Shown here piece by piece: positions 8,783 to 17,675 of a stretch of DNA of 64,000 nucleotides. How positions within the stretch are numbered: the stretch's first letter is position 1; the number at the start of each line of letters is the position of its first letter. The stretch comes from an uncultured Lachnospiraceae bacterium (GTDB taxonomy: Bacteria > Bacillota > Clostridia > Lachnospirales > Lachnospiraceae), in NCBI GenBank assembly GCA_910585345.1, contig CAJUDS010000012.1, positions 1 through 64,000 on the forward strand. The letters are read 5' to 3'. The translations under genes were made by a program, and so were the position numbers. The notes below the pieces were generated by a model. That model had not been told where the DNA came from. It searched no databases and saw nothing but the letters and a program-made list of their open reading frames with translations.

Positions 8783-8841
8783 TCAGAATCCTCTTTTCCG
8801 GCCACTGACAGCAGCATTCCTATTCTCATATCCCATAAAGA

Positions 8842-8870
8842 AAAAGGAAAGCCCTGCGGACTTTCCTTTT
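8842..8870 (-). terminator. Rho-independent terminator after the SleB-type hydrolase
   Basis: A perfect 10-bp stem (AAAAGGAAAG / CTTTCCTTTT) with a nine-base loop lies 18 bases past the stop codon at 8888 and is followed by a T-rich tail on the minus strand. Confidence 0.85.
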
Positions 8871-8887
8871 GCCTCCTTCCACTTTCC

Positions 8888-10024
8888 TTACCAGAATACA
8901 TGGCTTCCAATAATCAACCCATCGTGATTGCCGGAGCGCCTGAAATGGGTGGCTCCTCCTACGTTGGATGCTCCTGCGATCGCTTCCTGGGCCGCCTGCA
9001 GACAGCTTGGTCTGACGCCTTCTTCCACCCGCTTTGCCACCTTGCCGTTCATAGCGGGCGTGAACTGACCCGAAGCATAGATCACACCGGAAATTGTATT
9101 CGGATAACCGCCGCTGCGGACCCGGTTCATAACAACCGCTCCCACTGCAAGCTGTCCCTCATACGGCTGGTTGCCCGCTTCACACTGAATCAGCGCCGCC
9201 AGCAGGATATCGTCTGACGTTTCCACCGCCACAGCGCCTCTGTTTTCCGTCAGTTTCGCCTTTGCAGCATCCGCCTTGCGCTTTTCCTCCTGCTCCTTTT
9301 CTTCCCGCTTTCTGATCTCTTCCATCGTCTCGCCAGAGTCAATGATAAACTCCACCGTCGTATATTCCGCAGAGATATAACCTACCTCATCGTCATATAC
9401 AACGCTCACCCACTCATCGTCGATGATCTCCAGCGCCGCCATCTTTTCATTTTTCCCAACCATACCGAATACACCGGCGTCTTCTTCCGGTTCTCTTCTG
9501 ATCCGCAGGGCGTCCGCATCCACTTTCGCAATCAGATTCCCCACATCTTCGGCCATTTCTTCCGCTTCTTTTCCAAATACAAGGTATTCATCTTTCGTCC
9601 AGCCCGTTACATTGCCGGATTTCAATTTCGTCCAGCCGTTACACCGCTCCAGTATCTCTCCGCCGCAGTCACTGTAAAGTTTGCCCACTCTTTCGGAATC
9701 CTCACTGGCTTCCTTTCTCACATTAACCGCGTTCTGTACATTCGCCATAACCAGGCCGGACTCTTCCGCGTCATCCTCGTCTGATGCGCCTCTGTCCTTC
9801 TCTTCGTCCTTTTCCGTACCGCGCGAAGCGGATGACTCCTCTGCACTTACTTTCGCGACCGTCTCCGTCAGGTCAGCATCCAAAATCACTGCCGCACCCG
9901 CGTTTACCGTCCGCAGGCTCTCCGTACTGCCGGCTGCAGCCGTTAGCTGCAAAAGTCCCAGCGCAGTAACGCCTATCAGCATACCCGACAGACGATGCAG
10001 CAGTCTTCTGCCTTTTGCCCTCAT
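8888..10024 (-). CDS. Secreted cell-wall hydrolase, two SH3b domains plus SleB/CwlJ-type Hydrolase_2 domain
   Basis: Predicted peptidoglycan hydrolase acting outside the membrane. Residues 1-31 form a signal peptide (RRLLHRLSG then a hydrophobic core ending near TAAAGS). A low-complexity acidic linker follows (60-92). Two bacterial SH3 domains follow, at about 93-155 (NAVNVRKEASEDSERVGKL) and 160-230 (ADALRIRREPEEDAGVFGMV), and a charged helix spans about 232-262. The C-terminal 108 residues are a Hydrolase_2 domain with IQCEAGNQPYEGQLAVGAVVMNR and GATHFRRSGN, the catalytic Glu being in CEAG. SleB-type enzymes cleave spore cortex, but the SH3 domains and vegetative-type promoter suggest a growth-phase enzyme. 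It is monocistronic: own promoter at 10091-10119 and own terminator. Confidence 0.9.
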   Translation of the reverse strand: MRAKGRRLLHRLSGMLIGVTALGLLQLTAAAGSTESLRTVNAGAAVILDADLTETVAKVSAEESSASRGTEKDEEKDRGASDEDDAEESGLVMANVQNAVNVRKEASEDSERVGKLYSDCGGEILERCNGWTKLKSGNVTGWTKDEYLVFGKEAEEMAEDVGNLIAKVDADALRIRREPEEDAGVFGMVGKNEKMAALEIIDDEWVSVVYDDEVGYISAEYTTVEFIIDSGETMEEIRKREEKEQEEKRKADAAKAKLTENRGAVAVETSDDILLAALIQCEAGNQPYEGQLAVGAVVMNRVRSGGYPNTISGVIYASGQFTPAMNGKVAKRVEEGVRPSCLQAAQEAIAGASNVGGATHFRRSGNHDGLIIGSHVFW

Positions 10025-10043
10025 AATAACCTCCGAAAATGTT

Positions 10044-10060
10044 TGTAACGAATTTGTGAA
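10044..10060 (+). promoter_or_regulatory. WalR-box-like direct repeat in the hydrolase leader
   Basis: TGTAAC-N5-TGTGAA matches the WalR (YycF) consensus TGTWAH-N5-TGTWAH at 11 of 12 positions. It lies about 24-40 bases downstream of the expected transcription start, a position where WalR usually represses. The leader also has an 8-bp inverted repeat (TTTGTAAC / GTTACAAA). Confidence 0.4.
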
Positions 10061-10090
10061 AAGTGTTACAAATTTATTAACTTTTGGTAA

Positions 10091-10119
10091 ATCATAGCAA
10101 AATCATTACTATTTGTCAA
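10091..10119 (-). promoter_or_regulatory. Sigma-A promoter of the SleB-type hydrolase gene
   Basis: -35 TTGACA (10114-10119), a 17-bp spacer and -10 TATGAT (10091-10096) form a near-consensus promoter about 65 bases before the start codon. Confidence 0.75.
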
Positions 10120-10204
10120 GTTTGAACATTTTTGGAGATTTTTATACTCTTTTTTTGAAAAAAATTCCTGAAAGTGAATCCTGCATATTATACGCCATGT
10201 CCGT

Positions 10205-10999
10205 TTACAAACGTCTGGTCTTATCCACGCATGCCAAAACAGCATCTATCACAGCGCCCCGCATACCCTTTTCTTCCAACACTTTGAGACCCTCAATGGT
10301 CGTGCCGCCCGGCGAGCACACTATATCTTTCAGTTCCCCGGGATGCCTGCCGCTTTCCAGCAACAGCTTAGCGCTCCCAAGCACAGCCTGTGCAGCCGCC
10401 TGATATGCCTGCTGCCTTGGCATTCCCGCAGCTACGCCCGCATCCGCCAACGCTTCCATAAACATAAACACATAGGCTGGAGAGCTTCCCGCCACAGCTC
10501 CAAAAGCGTCCATCAACGCTTCCCGGAGTATGCAGATCTGTCCGAAACTCTGCATCAGCCTCTGCACATATGCAAACTGCTCAGCCGTCACATTTTCGTT
10601 GGCACAGACTGCCGTACATCCCTCCCCTACCATAGCAGGCGTATTCGGCATGCACCGCACAAGCCTGATCTTTTTTCCAAAGGCTTTTTCATACCAGCCG
10701 ATGCTTTTTCCCGCCGCAATGGTAACCAGCAGCATATCCTCTCTCACACAGTCTTTCACTTGGCAGACGACGTCTTCCAAAAACTGAGGCTTTACGGCAA
10801 AAATCAGGGTTTGCGCCTTCTGCGCCACCTCTTTGTTATCCAGTGTTGTACGAATCCCATACTTTTGCGCCATACGGTCTATTGTCTTTTGTGTGGCCGC
10901 GGAACCGATCATCTCCTCCCTCTTTACAATCTCTTTCTGCAGCATACCGCTTATCATGGCATCCGCCATATTTCCCAGTCCGATTATTCCTATCTTCAT
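10205..10999 (-). CDS. proC: Pyrroline-5-carboxylate reductase
   Basis: Last step of proline synthesis: NAD(P)H-dependent reduction of pyrroline-5-carboxylate. The Rossmann motif GLGNMADAMISGML is at 7-20. The conserved segment MPNTPAMVGEG is mid-protein, and the dimerisation and substrate region GSSPAYVFMFMEALADAGVAAGMPRQQA is in the C-terminal half, with SPGGTTIEGL near the end. The length of 264 is normal. AGGAGG lies eight bases before ATG 10999, and the first four bases overlap the stop of the upstream rRNA methyltransferase gene. It is the last gene of the dnaE-pfkA run. I see no clear terminator in the 100 bases after it. Confidence 0.95.
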   Translation of the reverse strand: MKIGIIGLGNMADAMISGMLQKEIVKREEMIGSAATQKTIDRMAQKYGIRTTLDNKEVAQKAQTLIFAVKPQFLEDVVCQVKDCVREDMLLVTIAAGKSIGWYEKAFGKKIRLVRCMPNTPAMVGEGCTAVCANENVTAEQFAYVQRLMQSFGQICILREALMDAFGAVAGSSPAYVFMFMEALADAGVAAGMPRQQAYQAAAQAVLGSAKLLLESGRHPGELKDIVCSPGGTTIEGLKVLEEKGMRGAVIDAVLACVDKTRRL

Positions 11000-11793
11000 T
11001 TGCCATTCCTCCTTTGACGCGCCGCTTCATACATCAACACCGCAGCCGCAATACCCGCATTCAGCGACTCCACCGCGCCTGCCATGGGAATCCTCATCAG
11101 GCAGTCCGCCGTTGCGGCCGTCTCTTCTTTCAGTCCGCCCGCCTCGTTTCCGATCAGAAACGCGCAGCCGCCCGTATAATCACAGGCATCATAAGCCGTC
11201 TCTCCATCCAAATGGGCCGCAAACACGCGGATGCCGTGCCTCTGCAGATCCGCAATTGTCTGCTGCAGGTTCTGCGTCTGATAAAAGGGTACTCTATATA
11301 TAGAACCCATTGTGGCGCGTATTGTTTTAGGATTATAGATATCCACTGTCTCCCCGGAAAGAATAACCCCGTCGATTCCGGCCCCTTCCCCTGTCCGTAT
11401 CATTGTACCCAAATTGCCCGGATCGCGAATATCCTCCAACGCTAAAAGCAGGGGGTATTCTCTTCGTAGTAAATCGGAAAAGCTATAATGATATGACTTC
11501 ATCACACACAAAATCCCCTGTGGAGAACAGGTATCTGAGATTTTGCTGAAAACATTTCCCGATACGGTCTCACAGGACAGCCTCCCCAGCTTCTCTGTGA
11601 CAGCGTCTTCCACCGCCTTGTCCGGACAGGAAAAAGATTCGGAAAGAAACACTTCCCGAATCCGTTCTTCCGGCGCCTCAAGAAACATCTTAATGCCCTC
11701 TGACAAAAAAACATCCGCATCCTTTCGCGCTTTTGCTCTCTGCCGTATATGCACAAGCGATTTGATTCTTTCATTTCCCGGACTTGTAATCAT
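10996..11793 (-). CDS. TrmH/SpoU-family RNA 2'-O-methyltransferase
   Basis: Probable rRNA ribose methyltransferase. The N-terminal substrate-binding domain begins MITSPGNERIKSLVHIRQRAKARKD, typical of the RlmB/TsnR-like group. The SPOUT core has its three motifs: LALEDIRDPGNLGTMIRT (motif 1), FLIGNEAGGL (motif 2) and IPMAGAVESLNAGIAAAVLMYE (motif 3, with the trefoil-knot SAM pocket). It is 265 residues. The frame extends 17 codons upstream, but AAGAGGTGCGG directly precedes ATG 11793. It lies 10 bp after pfkA and overlaps proC by 4 bp. The exact methylated nucleotide cannot be told from sequence. Confidence 0.9.
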   Translation of the reverse strand: MITSPGNERIKSLVHIRQRAKARKDADVFLSEGIKMFLEAPEERIREVFLSESFSCPDKAVEDAVTEKLGRLSCETVSGNVFSKISDTCSPQGILCVMKSYHYSFSDLLRREYPLLLALEDIRDPGNLGTMIRTGEGAGIDGVILSGETVDIYNPKTIRATMGSIYRVPFYQTQNLQQTIADLQRHGIRVFAAHLDGETAYDACDYTGGCAFLIGNEAGGLKEETAATADCLMRIPMAGAVESLNAGIAAAVLMYEAARQRRNGK

Positions 11794-11803
11794 CCCGCAC
11801 CTC

Positions 11804-12778
11804 TTATACCGACAACACTCTGCTGACTTCATATTGGAACTCATTGATCTCTTTTTTCATAGCCAGCGCTTCTTCAATATCAAAATCCATAAATTCCCCA
11901 TGTTGATAGCCCACTACCCGGTTTGTTTTGCCTGCACACAGGATATCCGCCGCATACGCGCCCATGATCGATGCATAAAACCGGTCTTTGCACGTCGGAT
12001 TGCCGCCCCGCTGCATATATCCCAGAATGGTGGCGCGTGTCTCCATCCCGGTTGCCGCCTCAATCCTGCGGGCCATGGAAGTAGAATGGCCGATGCCTTC
12101 CGCATTAATGATAATATGATGCTTCTTCCCCTTTTTCCTGTTACGGATTATATTATTAATAATTTCCTGCTCATTATAGTCATACTTCTCCGGAAGCAGA
12201 ATATCCTCAGCGCCATTGGCCACACCGCACCACAGTGCAATATACCCCGCGTTTCTTCCCATAACTTCAATAATACTGCACCGTTCATGGGAAGAAGAGG
12301 TATCCCGGACCTTATCAATGGCGTTCATGGCAGTATTCACAGCCGTATCAAAACCGATTGTATATTCCGTACAGGCAATATCCAGATCGATCGTCCCCGG
12401 CAGGCCTATCGTATTGATGCCATGGCGCGCAAGCGCCTGTGCGCCCCGGTAAGAACCGTCTCCCCCGATTACCACAAGACCGTCAATCCCATGCTTTTTA
12501 CAAATTTCGGCCCCTTTGGCCTGTCCTTCCTCTGTACGGAATTCATGGCACCTCGCAGTGCCCAGTATCGTGCCGCCCCGCTGGATCGTATCCGATACGC
12601 TCCGCGCCTCCATATCTATAATTTCTTCATTCAAAAGGCCCTGGTAACCCTTTTTAATCCCTTTTACCGCAACGCCGTTGCTGATTGCTTTCCGGACAAC
12701 CGCACGGATAGCCGCATTCATGCCGGGCGCATCTCCGCCGCTCGTCAATACACCGATCGTTTTTATCTCTCTTGCCAT
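11804..12778 (-). CDS. pfkA: ATP-dependent 6-phosphofructokinase
   Basis: Phosphorylates fructose 6-phosphate to fructose 1,6-bisphosphate, the committed step of glycolysis. ATP-binding GGDAPGMNAAIRAVV is near residue 13, and GGDGSYRGA keeps the glycine typical of ATP-using rather than PPi-using enzymes. The catalytic loop reads GTIDLDI where Escherichia coli PfkA has TIDND: the catalytic and Mg-binding aspartates are kept but the residue between them is Leu. MGRNAGYIALWCG and ERIEAATGMETRATILGYMQRGG-like substrate segments are present. The length of 324 is standard. It has its own promoter in the gap after dnaE (12827-12855) and is followed closely by the trmH-like gene and proC. Confidence 0.95.
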   Translation of the reverse strand: MAREIKTIGVLTSGGDAPGMNAAIRAVVRKAISNGVAVKGIKKGYQGLLNEEIIDMEARSVSDTIQRGGTILGTARCHEFRTEEGQAKGAEICKKHGIDGLVVIGGDGSYRGAQALARHGINTIGLPGTIDLDIACTEYTIGFDTAVNTAMNAIDKVRDTSSSHERCSIIEVMGRNAGYIALWCGVANGAEDILLPEKYDYNEQEIINNIIRNRKKGKKHHIIINAEGIGHSTSMARRIEAATGMETRATILGYMQRGGNPTCKDRFYASIMGAYAADILCAGKTNRVVGYQHGEFMDFDIEEALAMKKEINEFQYEVSRVLSV

Positions 12779-12826
12779 GCCGATTCCTCCTCATTTATTG
12801 TGCGAAAGCTGTTGTCATTATTTTTT

Positions 12827-12855
12827 ATTCTAAACTTTTTTGCCGCTTATTTCAA
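12827..12855 (-). promoter_or_regulatory. Sigma-A promoter of pfkA
   Basis: -35 TTGAAA (12850-12855), a 17-bp spacer and -10 TAGAAT (12827-12832) lie in the 91-bp gap between the dnaE stop and pfkA, so pfkA-trmH-proC can be expressed apart from dnaE. Confidence 0.65.
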
Positions 12856-12869
12856 TCTTATTTTCTACG

Positions 12870-15800
12870 CTATACCACTTTTACATTCTCTTCCCCAAAT
12901 ACCGCCGAAAGCGCCTGCAAAAGCGTCTGATCCGCCTGCACGGCCAGACTGGCGGGCAGCTTTTTCATAGACTTTGGATGTTCTATGTAAACCGTCACCC
13001 TGTCTTTTCCGTCAGACTCACGTAATAAGGAAAGCAGCCGCTCTTCTCCCGCCATATAATCCTCCATGGCGCTGAATTTTATCCACAACGTTTTTGGTAT
13101 CTCGTCAAAGGCTGTGATCTGTTCACAAATCAGTTTGCCGTCACGCTCGTCGTCCACGGAAACCCTGCCCCTGACAAAGACCTTATTGTCCACTACCAGT
13201 TTTGCCGCATTTTTTTCATAGTCTCTGGGAAAAACCACAACCTCCACACTGCCGGCCAAGTCCTCTATCTGCAAAAATGCCATCACCTTATCCTGCTTTG
13301 TATACTTAATTTTCTTATCCGCAATGATGCCGCCTATCGTAGCGGTGCTGCCGTCCTGCAGCAGCACCGCGCCGCTTTCCTCATCCAGCAGAAACGAAGA
13401 GGTAACGGCAGTGATATGCTTTTTCCAGATCCCCTCATATTCTTCCAGCGGATGCCCGCTGACATAAATGCCCAGCACCTCTTTTTCAAAAGCCAGCAGC
13501 ATTTCTTTCGAATACTCCCCTACATCCGGCAGACGGATTTCATAGCTTTCCTTTTCCTCTTCGCCCGCCAGATCAAACAGTGTCAGTTGGCCCGCTATAT
13601 GATTTCTCTTATCCTGATGGATACTGTCCATCACCTGCACATAAATACTCATAAGCTGCTTTCTCGTGCCTTCCAGACTGTCTAAAGCGCCCGCTTTAAT
13701 CAGATTCTCCACACCCCTTTTGTTCAGTTCGCTTTCCGATACCCGTGTCATAAAATCCCGCAGATTTTTATAAGGCCCTCTTGCCTCGCGTTCCGCCACG
13801 ATAATATCGATTACCGCTTTTCCGATACTTTTAATGGCTGTCAGCGCATAACGGATGGAACCTTCTGTCACCGAAAATCCTGCCTCTCCGGAGTTAATAT
13901 CCGGTGGTACAATTGCAATTCCCATGCTGCGGCAGGTCAGTATATACTCTGACACCTTTTTGGGATTATCAATGACAGAAGTCAGCAGCGCCGCCATAAA
14001 TTCCAGCGGATAATAGTGCTTCAGCCAGGCCGTCTGGTAAGAAACGACCGCATAACACGCCGCATGGGATTTATTAAACGCATATTTGGCAAAATCCATC
14101 ATATCGTCATAAATCCGGCTTGCCACACTCTCTGGAATGCCGTTGGCGATACACCCCGGCACGCCTTCCTGTGCATTGCCAAAAATAAAATTGGCGCGCT
14201 CCTTTTCCATAACCGCCTGCTTCTTCTTGCTCATGGCGCGGCGCACAAGGTCGCTGCGCCCCAGCGTATAGCCGCCCAGATCGCGGACAATCTGCATCAC
14301 CTGCTCCTGATAAACGATACAGCCATACGTGGGCGCCAGTATCGGTTCCAACTGCGGGCATGCATAGGAAATCTCTTCGCCGCTGTTTTTTCCCTTGACA
14401 TATTTGGGAATAAAATCCATGGGACCGGGGCGGTACAGAGAAATCCCCGCAATGACATCCTCCAGGTTCTGGGGTTTTAACTCCTTCATAAAGCTCTTCA
14501 TCCCGCCGCTTTCCAACTGGAACACACCGTCATTCCTGCCCGTTCCCAATGCTTCAAAAACCGCTTTGTCATTGTAATCGATCTTTTCCATGTCAATGGC
14601 TTCTCCCGTCCTGCGGTAAATCGCATCCACCGCATTCCGGATTACCGTCAGTGTCCGCAGACCCAGAAAATCCATTTTCAAGAGCCCCAGCTCTTCCAGC
14701 GTCGTCATCGTGAACTGGGTCGTCACGGACCCGTCAGAGCCCCTCGAAAGCGGCACCAGTTCTTCCGCATTCTCCGGGCAGATCACAACGCCGGCAGCAT
14801 GCATTGACGTGTGGCGCGGCAGACCTTCCAGCCTTTTGCACATCGTAATCAGCTCATGTACCTGCACATCGTTTTCAAACAGGCTCCTGAACTCCGGATT
14901 GATCTCCAGCGCCCGGTCTATCGTGATATTTAACTCATTTGGTACCATTTTCGCTATGGAATCCACATATGCATAAGGCAAATCCATCACCCGCCCCACA
15001 TCCCGGATCACGCCTTTGGCCGCCAGCGTACCGAATGTCACAATCTGGACCACCTTTTCTTTCCCGTATTTGCGGCCCACATAGTCAATCACTTCCTGCC
15101 GCCGTTCAAAACAGAAATCAATGTCAATATCGGGCATGGACACACGCTCCGGATTTAAAAAGCGCTCGAACAGAAGATTGTAACGGATCGGATCGATATC
15201 TGTAATCTGCAGGCAGTAGGATACAATGCTTCCCGCAGCGCTGCCCCTCCCTGGTCCCACAGGAATGCCGTTGCTTTTGGCATAGTTGATAAAATCCCAA
15301 ACGATCAGAAAATAATCGACATACCCCATGGTCCTGATTACACCCAGTTCATAGTCCAGCCGCTCCCGCAGCGTCATGCCAATCCTGCTTCTTATCTCCT
15401 GCTCATCCTGACCCTGATAGCGCTTTTCCAGACCCGCATAGCAAAGCGAATTTAAATAGGTCCAGGACGTAAACCCTTCCGGCACTTCAAACTTAGGCAG
15501 TTTTGTCACGCCAAACACAATCTCCACATTGCATCGGTCAGCAATCCTCTGCGCATTTTCCACGGCTTCCCATGCGTAAGGAAACAGCCCTTTCATCTCC
15601 TCCTCACTCTTTACATAATACTGCCCTCCTGTGTAGCGCATTCTGTCTTCATCGGCAAGTTTCTTCCCAGTCTGGATACACAGAAGGATATCATGCGGTT
15701 TCTCGTCCTCCGCATAAGTATAATGCACATCATTCGTTGCGACCAGAGGAATATCCAGTTCTTTACTGATCTGCATCAACGCAGTATTCACCGTCCTCTG

Positions 15801-16346
15801 TTCCGGAATACCATGATCCTGCATTTCCAGAAAATAATTCCCCCTGCCGAAACATGCTTCATATTTCCTGGCCGCCTTTTTGGCCTCATCCAACAGCCCT
15901 TTTACAATATACCGCTGTACTTCCCCCGCAAGACAGGCAGAAAGCGCAATAATCCCCTCATGGAACTGATTCAGAATTTCCATATCCACACGTGGTTTAT
16001 AATAATAGCCTTCCGTAAAACCGCGGCTTACAATTCTTACGAGGTTGGCATACCCGATATCATTTTCCGCCAAAAGGACCAAATGATAATATCTGTCTTC
16101 CCCTCCGGTCAGTTCCTTATCAAACCGCGACCCCGGCGCTACATATACTTCACAGCCCAGTATTGGCTTAATACCCGCTTCTTTTGCCGCACGGTAAAAA
16201 TCAATCACGCCATACATCACGCCATGATCTGTGATAGCTGCGCTGTCCATCCCCAGTTCCTTCACCCGTTTAACATATTCTTTTATCTTGTTTGATCCAT
16301 CCAGCAAAGAATACTCCGTATGCACATGTAAATGCGCAAAAGCCAT
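12870..16346 (-). CDS. dnaE: DNA polymerase III subunit alpha (DnaE type)
   Basis: Replicative or lagging-strand polymerase subunit. The N-terminal PHP domain opens HLHVHTEYSLLDGSNKI. The C-family polymerase palm carries GPGRGSAAGS and the catalytic PDIDIDF near residues 403-409. Later come the fingers and tau-binding regions (FQLESGGMKSFM, YRPGPMDFIPKY, MDFAKYAFNKSHAACYA), a helix-hairpin-helix, and an OB-fold (about 1000-1080). The 1158 residues are full length. In Clostridia the main replicase is usually PolC, so this DnaE probably acts in primer extension; PolC is not in the window. A GGDEF gene ends 29 bp upstream; pfkA follows. Confidence 0.96.
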   Translation of the reverse strand: MAFAHLHVHTEYSLLDGSNKIKEYVKRVKELGMDSAAITDHGVMYGVIDFYRAAKEAGIKPILGCEVYVAPGSRFDKELTGGEDRYYHLVLLAENDIGYANLVRIVSRGFTEGYYYKPRVDMEILNQFHEGIIALSACLAGEVQRYIVKGLLDEAKKAARKYEACFGRGNYFLEMQDHGIPEQRTVNTALMQISKELDIPLVATNDVHYTYAEDEKPHDILLCIQTGKKLADEDRMRYTGGQYYVKSEEEMKGLFPYAWEAVENAQRIADRCNVEIVFGVTKLPKFEVPEGFTSWTYLNSLCYAGLEKRYQGQDEQEIRSRIGMTLRERLDYELGVIRTMGYVDYFLIVWDFINYAKSNGIPVGPGRGSAAGSIVSYCLQITDIDPIRYNLLFERFLNPERVSMPDIDIDFCFERRQEVIDYVGRKYGKEKVVQIVTFGTLAAKGVIRDVGRVMDLPYAYVDSIAKMVPNELNITIDRALEINPEFRSLFENDVQVHELITMCKRLEGLPRHTSMHAAGVVICPENAEELVPLSRGSDGSVTTQFTMTTLEELGLLKMDFLGLRTLTVIRNAVDAIYRRTGEAIDMEKIDYNDKAVFEALGTGRNDGVFQLESGGMKSFMKELKPQNLEDVIAGISLYRPGPMDFIPKYVKGKNSGEEISYACPQLEPILAPTYGCIVYQEQVMQIVRDLGGYTLGRSDLVRRAMSKKKQAVMEKERANFIFGNAQEGVPGCIANGIPESVASRIYDDMMDFAKYAFNKSHAACYAVVSYQTAWLKHYYPLEFMAALLTSVIDNPKKVSEYILTCRSMGIAIVPPDINSGEAGFSVTEGSIRYALTAIKSIGKAVIDIIVAEREARGPYKNLRDFMTRVSESELNKRGVENLIKAGALDSLEGTRKQLMSIYVQVMDSIHQDKRNHIAGQLTLFDLAGEEEKESYEIRLPDVGEYSKEMLLAFEKEVLGIYVSGHPLEEYEGIWKKHITAVTSSFLLDEESGAVLLQDGSTATIGGIIADKKIKYTKQDKVMAFLQIEDLAGSVEVVVFPRDYEKNAAKLVVDNKVFVRGRVSVDDERDGKLICEQITAFDEIPKTLWIKFSAMEDYMAGEERLLSLLRESDGKDRVTVYIEHPKSMKKLPASLAVQADQTLLQALSAVFGEENVKVV

Positions 16347-16375
16347 ATCCCCACCTCTTTTCGTGTCATGCCCTT

Positions 16376-17464
16376 TCAGAAAATAACTCTGTTTCTTCCG
16401 CTTTTCTTTCCCATATATAATTTCTGATCCGCACTGTTGATCGTATCGTCCAACGGCCTGTTACGATTGTATTCATCCAGACCAAACGTCATTGTCACGG
16501 AAATTCGTTGATCTTTATAAAAGATTTCTGACCGTTCAATCATAAACCGCAGCTTTTCCAGCTCTTTGGCCGCCTCTTCTCCATTGATTCCCCTGAACAC
16601 AAATAAAAACTCTTCGCCGCCCCACCTGCAGACCTCCCCTTTATTTTTCATATAATCGGTTATCATATCCGCAATATAAACAAGAACCGCATCCCCGGCT
16701 TCATGGCCGTAAGTATCGTTTACTTTCTTAAAAAAGTCAATATCGCCGATGGCCACATCAAACCATTCTCCGCATCTGCGCAGATTGCGAATCAGTTCAT
16801 TCATATATTCCAGCATTGCCCGTCTGTTATACAGCTTTGTCAAAGGATCTCGCAGAGAAGCTTCCCGCAGCTTCTCATTATAGGCAACCAGCTTCCGTTC
16901 CATCACCAGCGTATCCTGGCAGAACAATACGATAATCACCGTAAGCAGCAGAAATACTACGGCCGTATTTAAAATCTGCTGCACAGAAGCCGCAAAAGTA
17001 TCCAGCGCAATCACAGGAGCATATAAGCATGCGTACCTCCACAACAACAAACGCAGCATACATAAAACCGCCGCCATACCGACCTTATATCCTGTGGATC
17101 TGTGACTGGCCGTAAAAAAGAAAAGCAGCAGCACAAACAAAAAATGCTGGCTGCCAAACTCCCATCCAAACAAAAAAACAGAGAGCAGCACCCAGGCCAG
17201 GGCAGCATGCAGCATGCAGAACAAAGTCATCTGCGTACGGTTCAAATATGTATAATAAAACGCGCCTGCATATCCAAGCAGAAAGATTCCCTCCACCGCT
17301 GCGCAGCTCCACTGCCCGCACAGCATCATGAAAATACCCTGAAACAGAAAGTATGCAGACATAATCAGCGAAAATACCCGCATAATAACGGCTGCCCGTT
17401 TTGTTTCATTATCATTTGTCACGTCTTTTTTAATATAATTCCAAACCTTTTTGCAAATATCCAT
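16376..17464 (-). CDS. Membrane-bound GGDEF diguanylate cyclase
   Basis: Predicted to make cyclic di-GMP. The N-terminal half (about 25-190) has around six hydrophobic segments without a recognised sensor domain. A short linker helix leads to the GGDEF domain, which starts RDPLTKLYNRRAMLEYMN. It has the substrate and metal segment GDIDFFKKVNDTYGHEAGD, and the active site is GGEEF near 281-285. No RxxD inhibitory site precedes GGEEF (the local sequence is NKGEVCRW), so product inhibition of the usual kind is not expected. It ends 29 bp before dnaE. The Shine-Dalgarno before ATG 17464 is weak and very close (AGGG). The leader contains a small perfect hairpin (ATGGC/GCCAT), but I could not match it to a known riboswitch. 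Confidence 0.92.
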   Translation of the reverse strand: MDICKKVWNYIKKDVTNDNETKRAAVIMRVFSLIMSAYFLFQGIFMMLCGQWSCAAVEGIFLLGYAGAFYYTYLNRTQMTLFCMLHAALAWVLLSVFLFGWEFGSQHFLFVLLLFFFTASHRSTGYKVGMAAVLCMLRLLLWRYACLYAPVIALDTFAASVQQILNTAVVFLLLTVIIVLFCQDTLVMERKLVAYNEKLREASLRDPLTKLYNRRAMLEYMNELIRNLRRCGEWFDVAIGDIDFFKKVNDTYGHEAGDAVLVYIADMITDYMKNKGEVCRWGGEEFLFVFRGINGEEAAKELEKLRFMIERSEIFYKDQRISVTMTFGLDEYNRNRPLDDTINSADQKLYMGKKSGRNRVIF

Positions 17465-17627
17465 CCCTGTACGCCCATTTGCACCATCGGCATTACCGGC
17501 AACCTCATACTATGTATGGCTGCGCCATTAGCGTCTATTGATACTTTTTGTTAACACTTCCCTTTCATTCAATCCATTATACTACGTTTCATTTTCCCTG
17601 ACAATAAAACAGCTTCTTTCTCAACGG

Positions 17628-17662
17628 AAAAAGAACCGGCTCACCCGAACCGGTTCCTTTTT
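17628..17662 (-). terminator. Rho-independent terminator after metK
   Basis: A stem of about 12 bp with one bulge (AAAAAGAACCGG / CCGGTTCCTTTTT) and a ten-base loop lies 14 bases after the metK stop and ends in a T run on the minus strand. Confidence 0.85.
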
Positions 17663-17675
17663 GCATTTCCGTTTG

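Noticed and set aside
8888..10024. Spore germination cortex-lytic enzyme SleB
   Set aside because: The catalytic domain fits, but the SH3 domains, consensus sigma-A promoter and WalR-like box favour a vegetative wall hydrolase; the call is kept general.
17465..17560. Cyclic di-GMP riboswitch before the GGDEF gene
   Set aside because: There is a small hairpin and some GGTTGCCGG-like sequence, but the GEMM-I core and receptor segments are missing.
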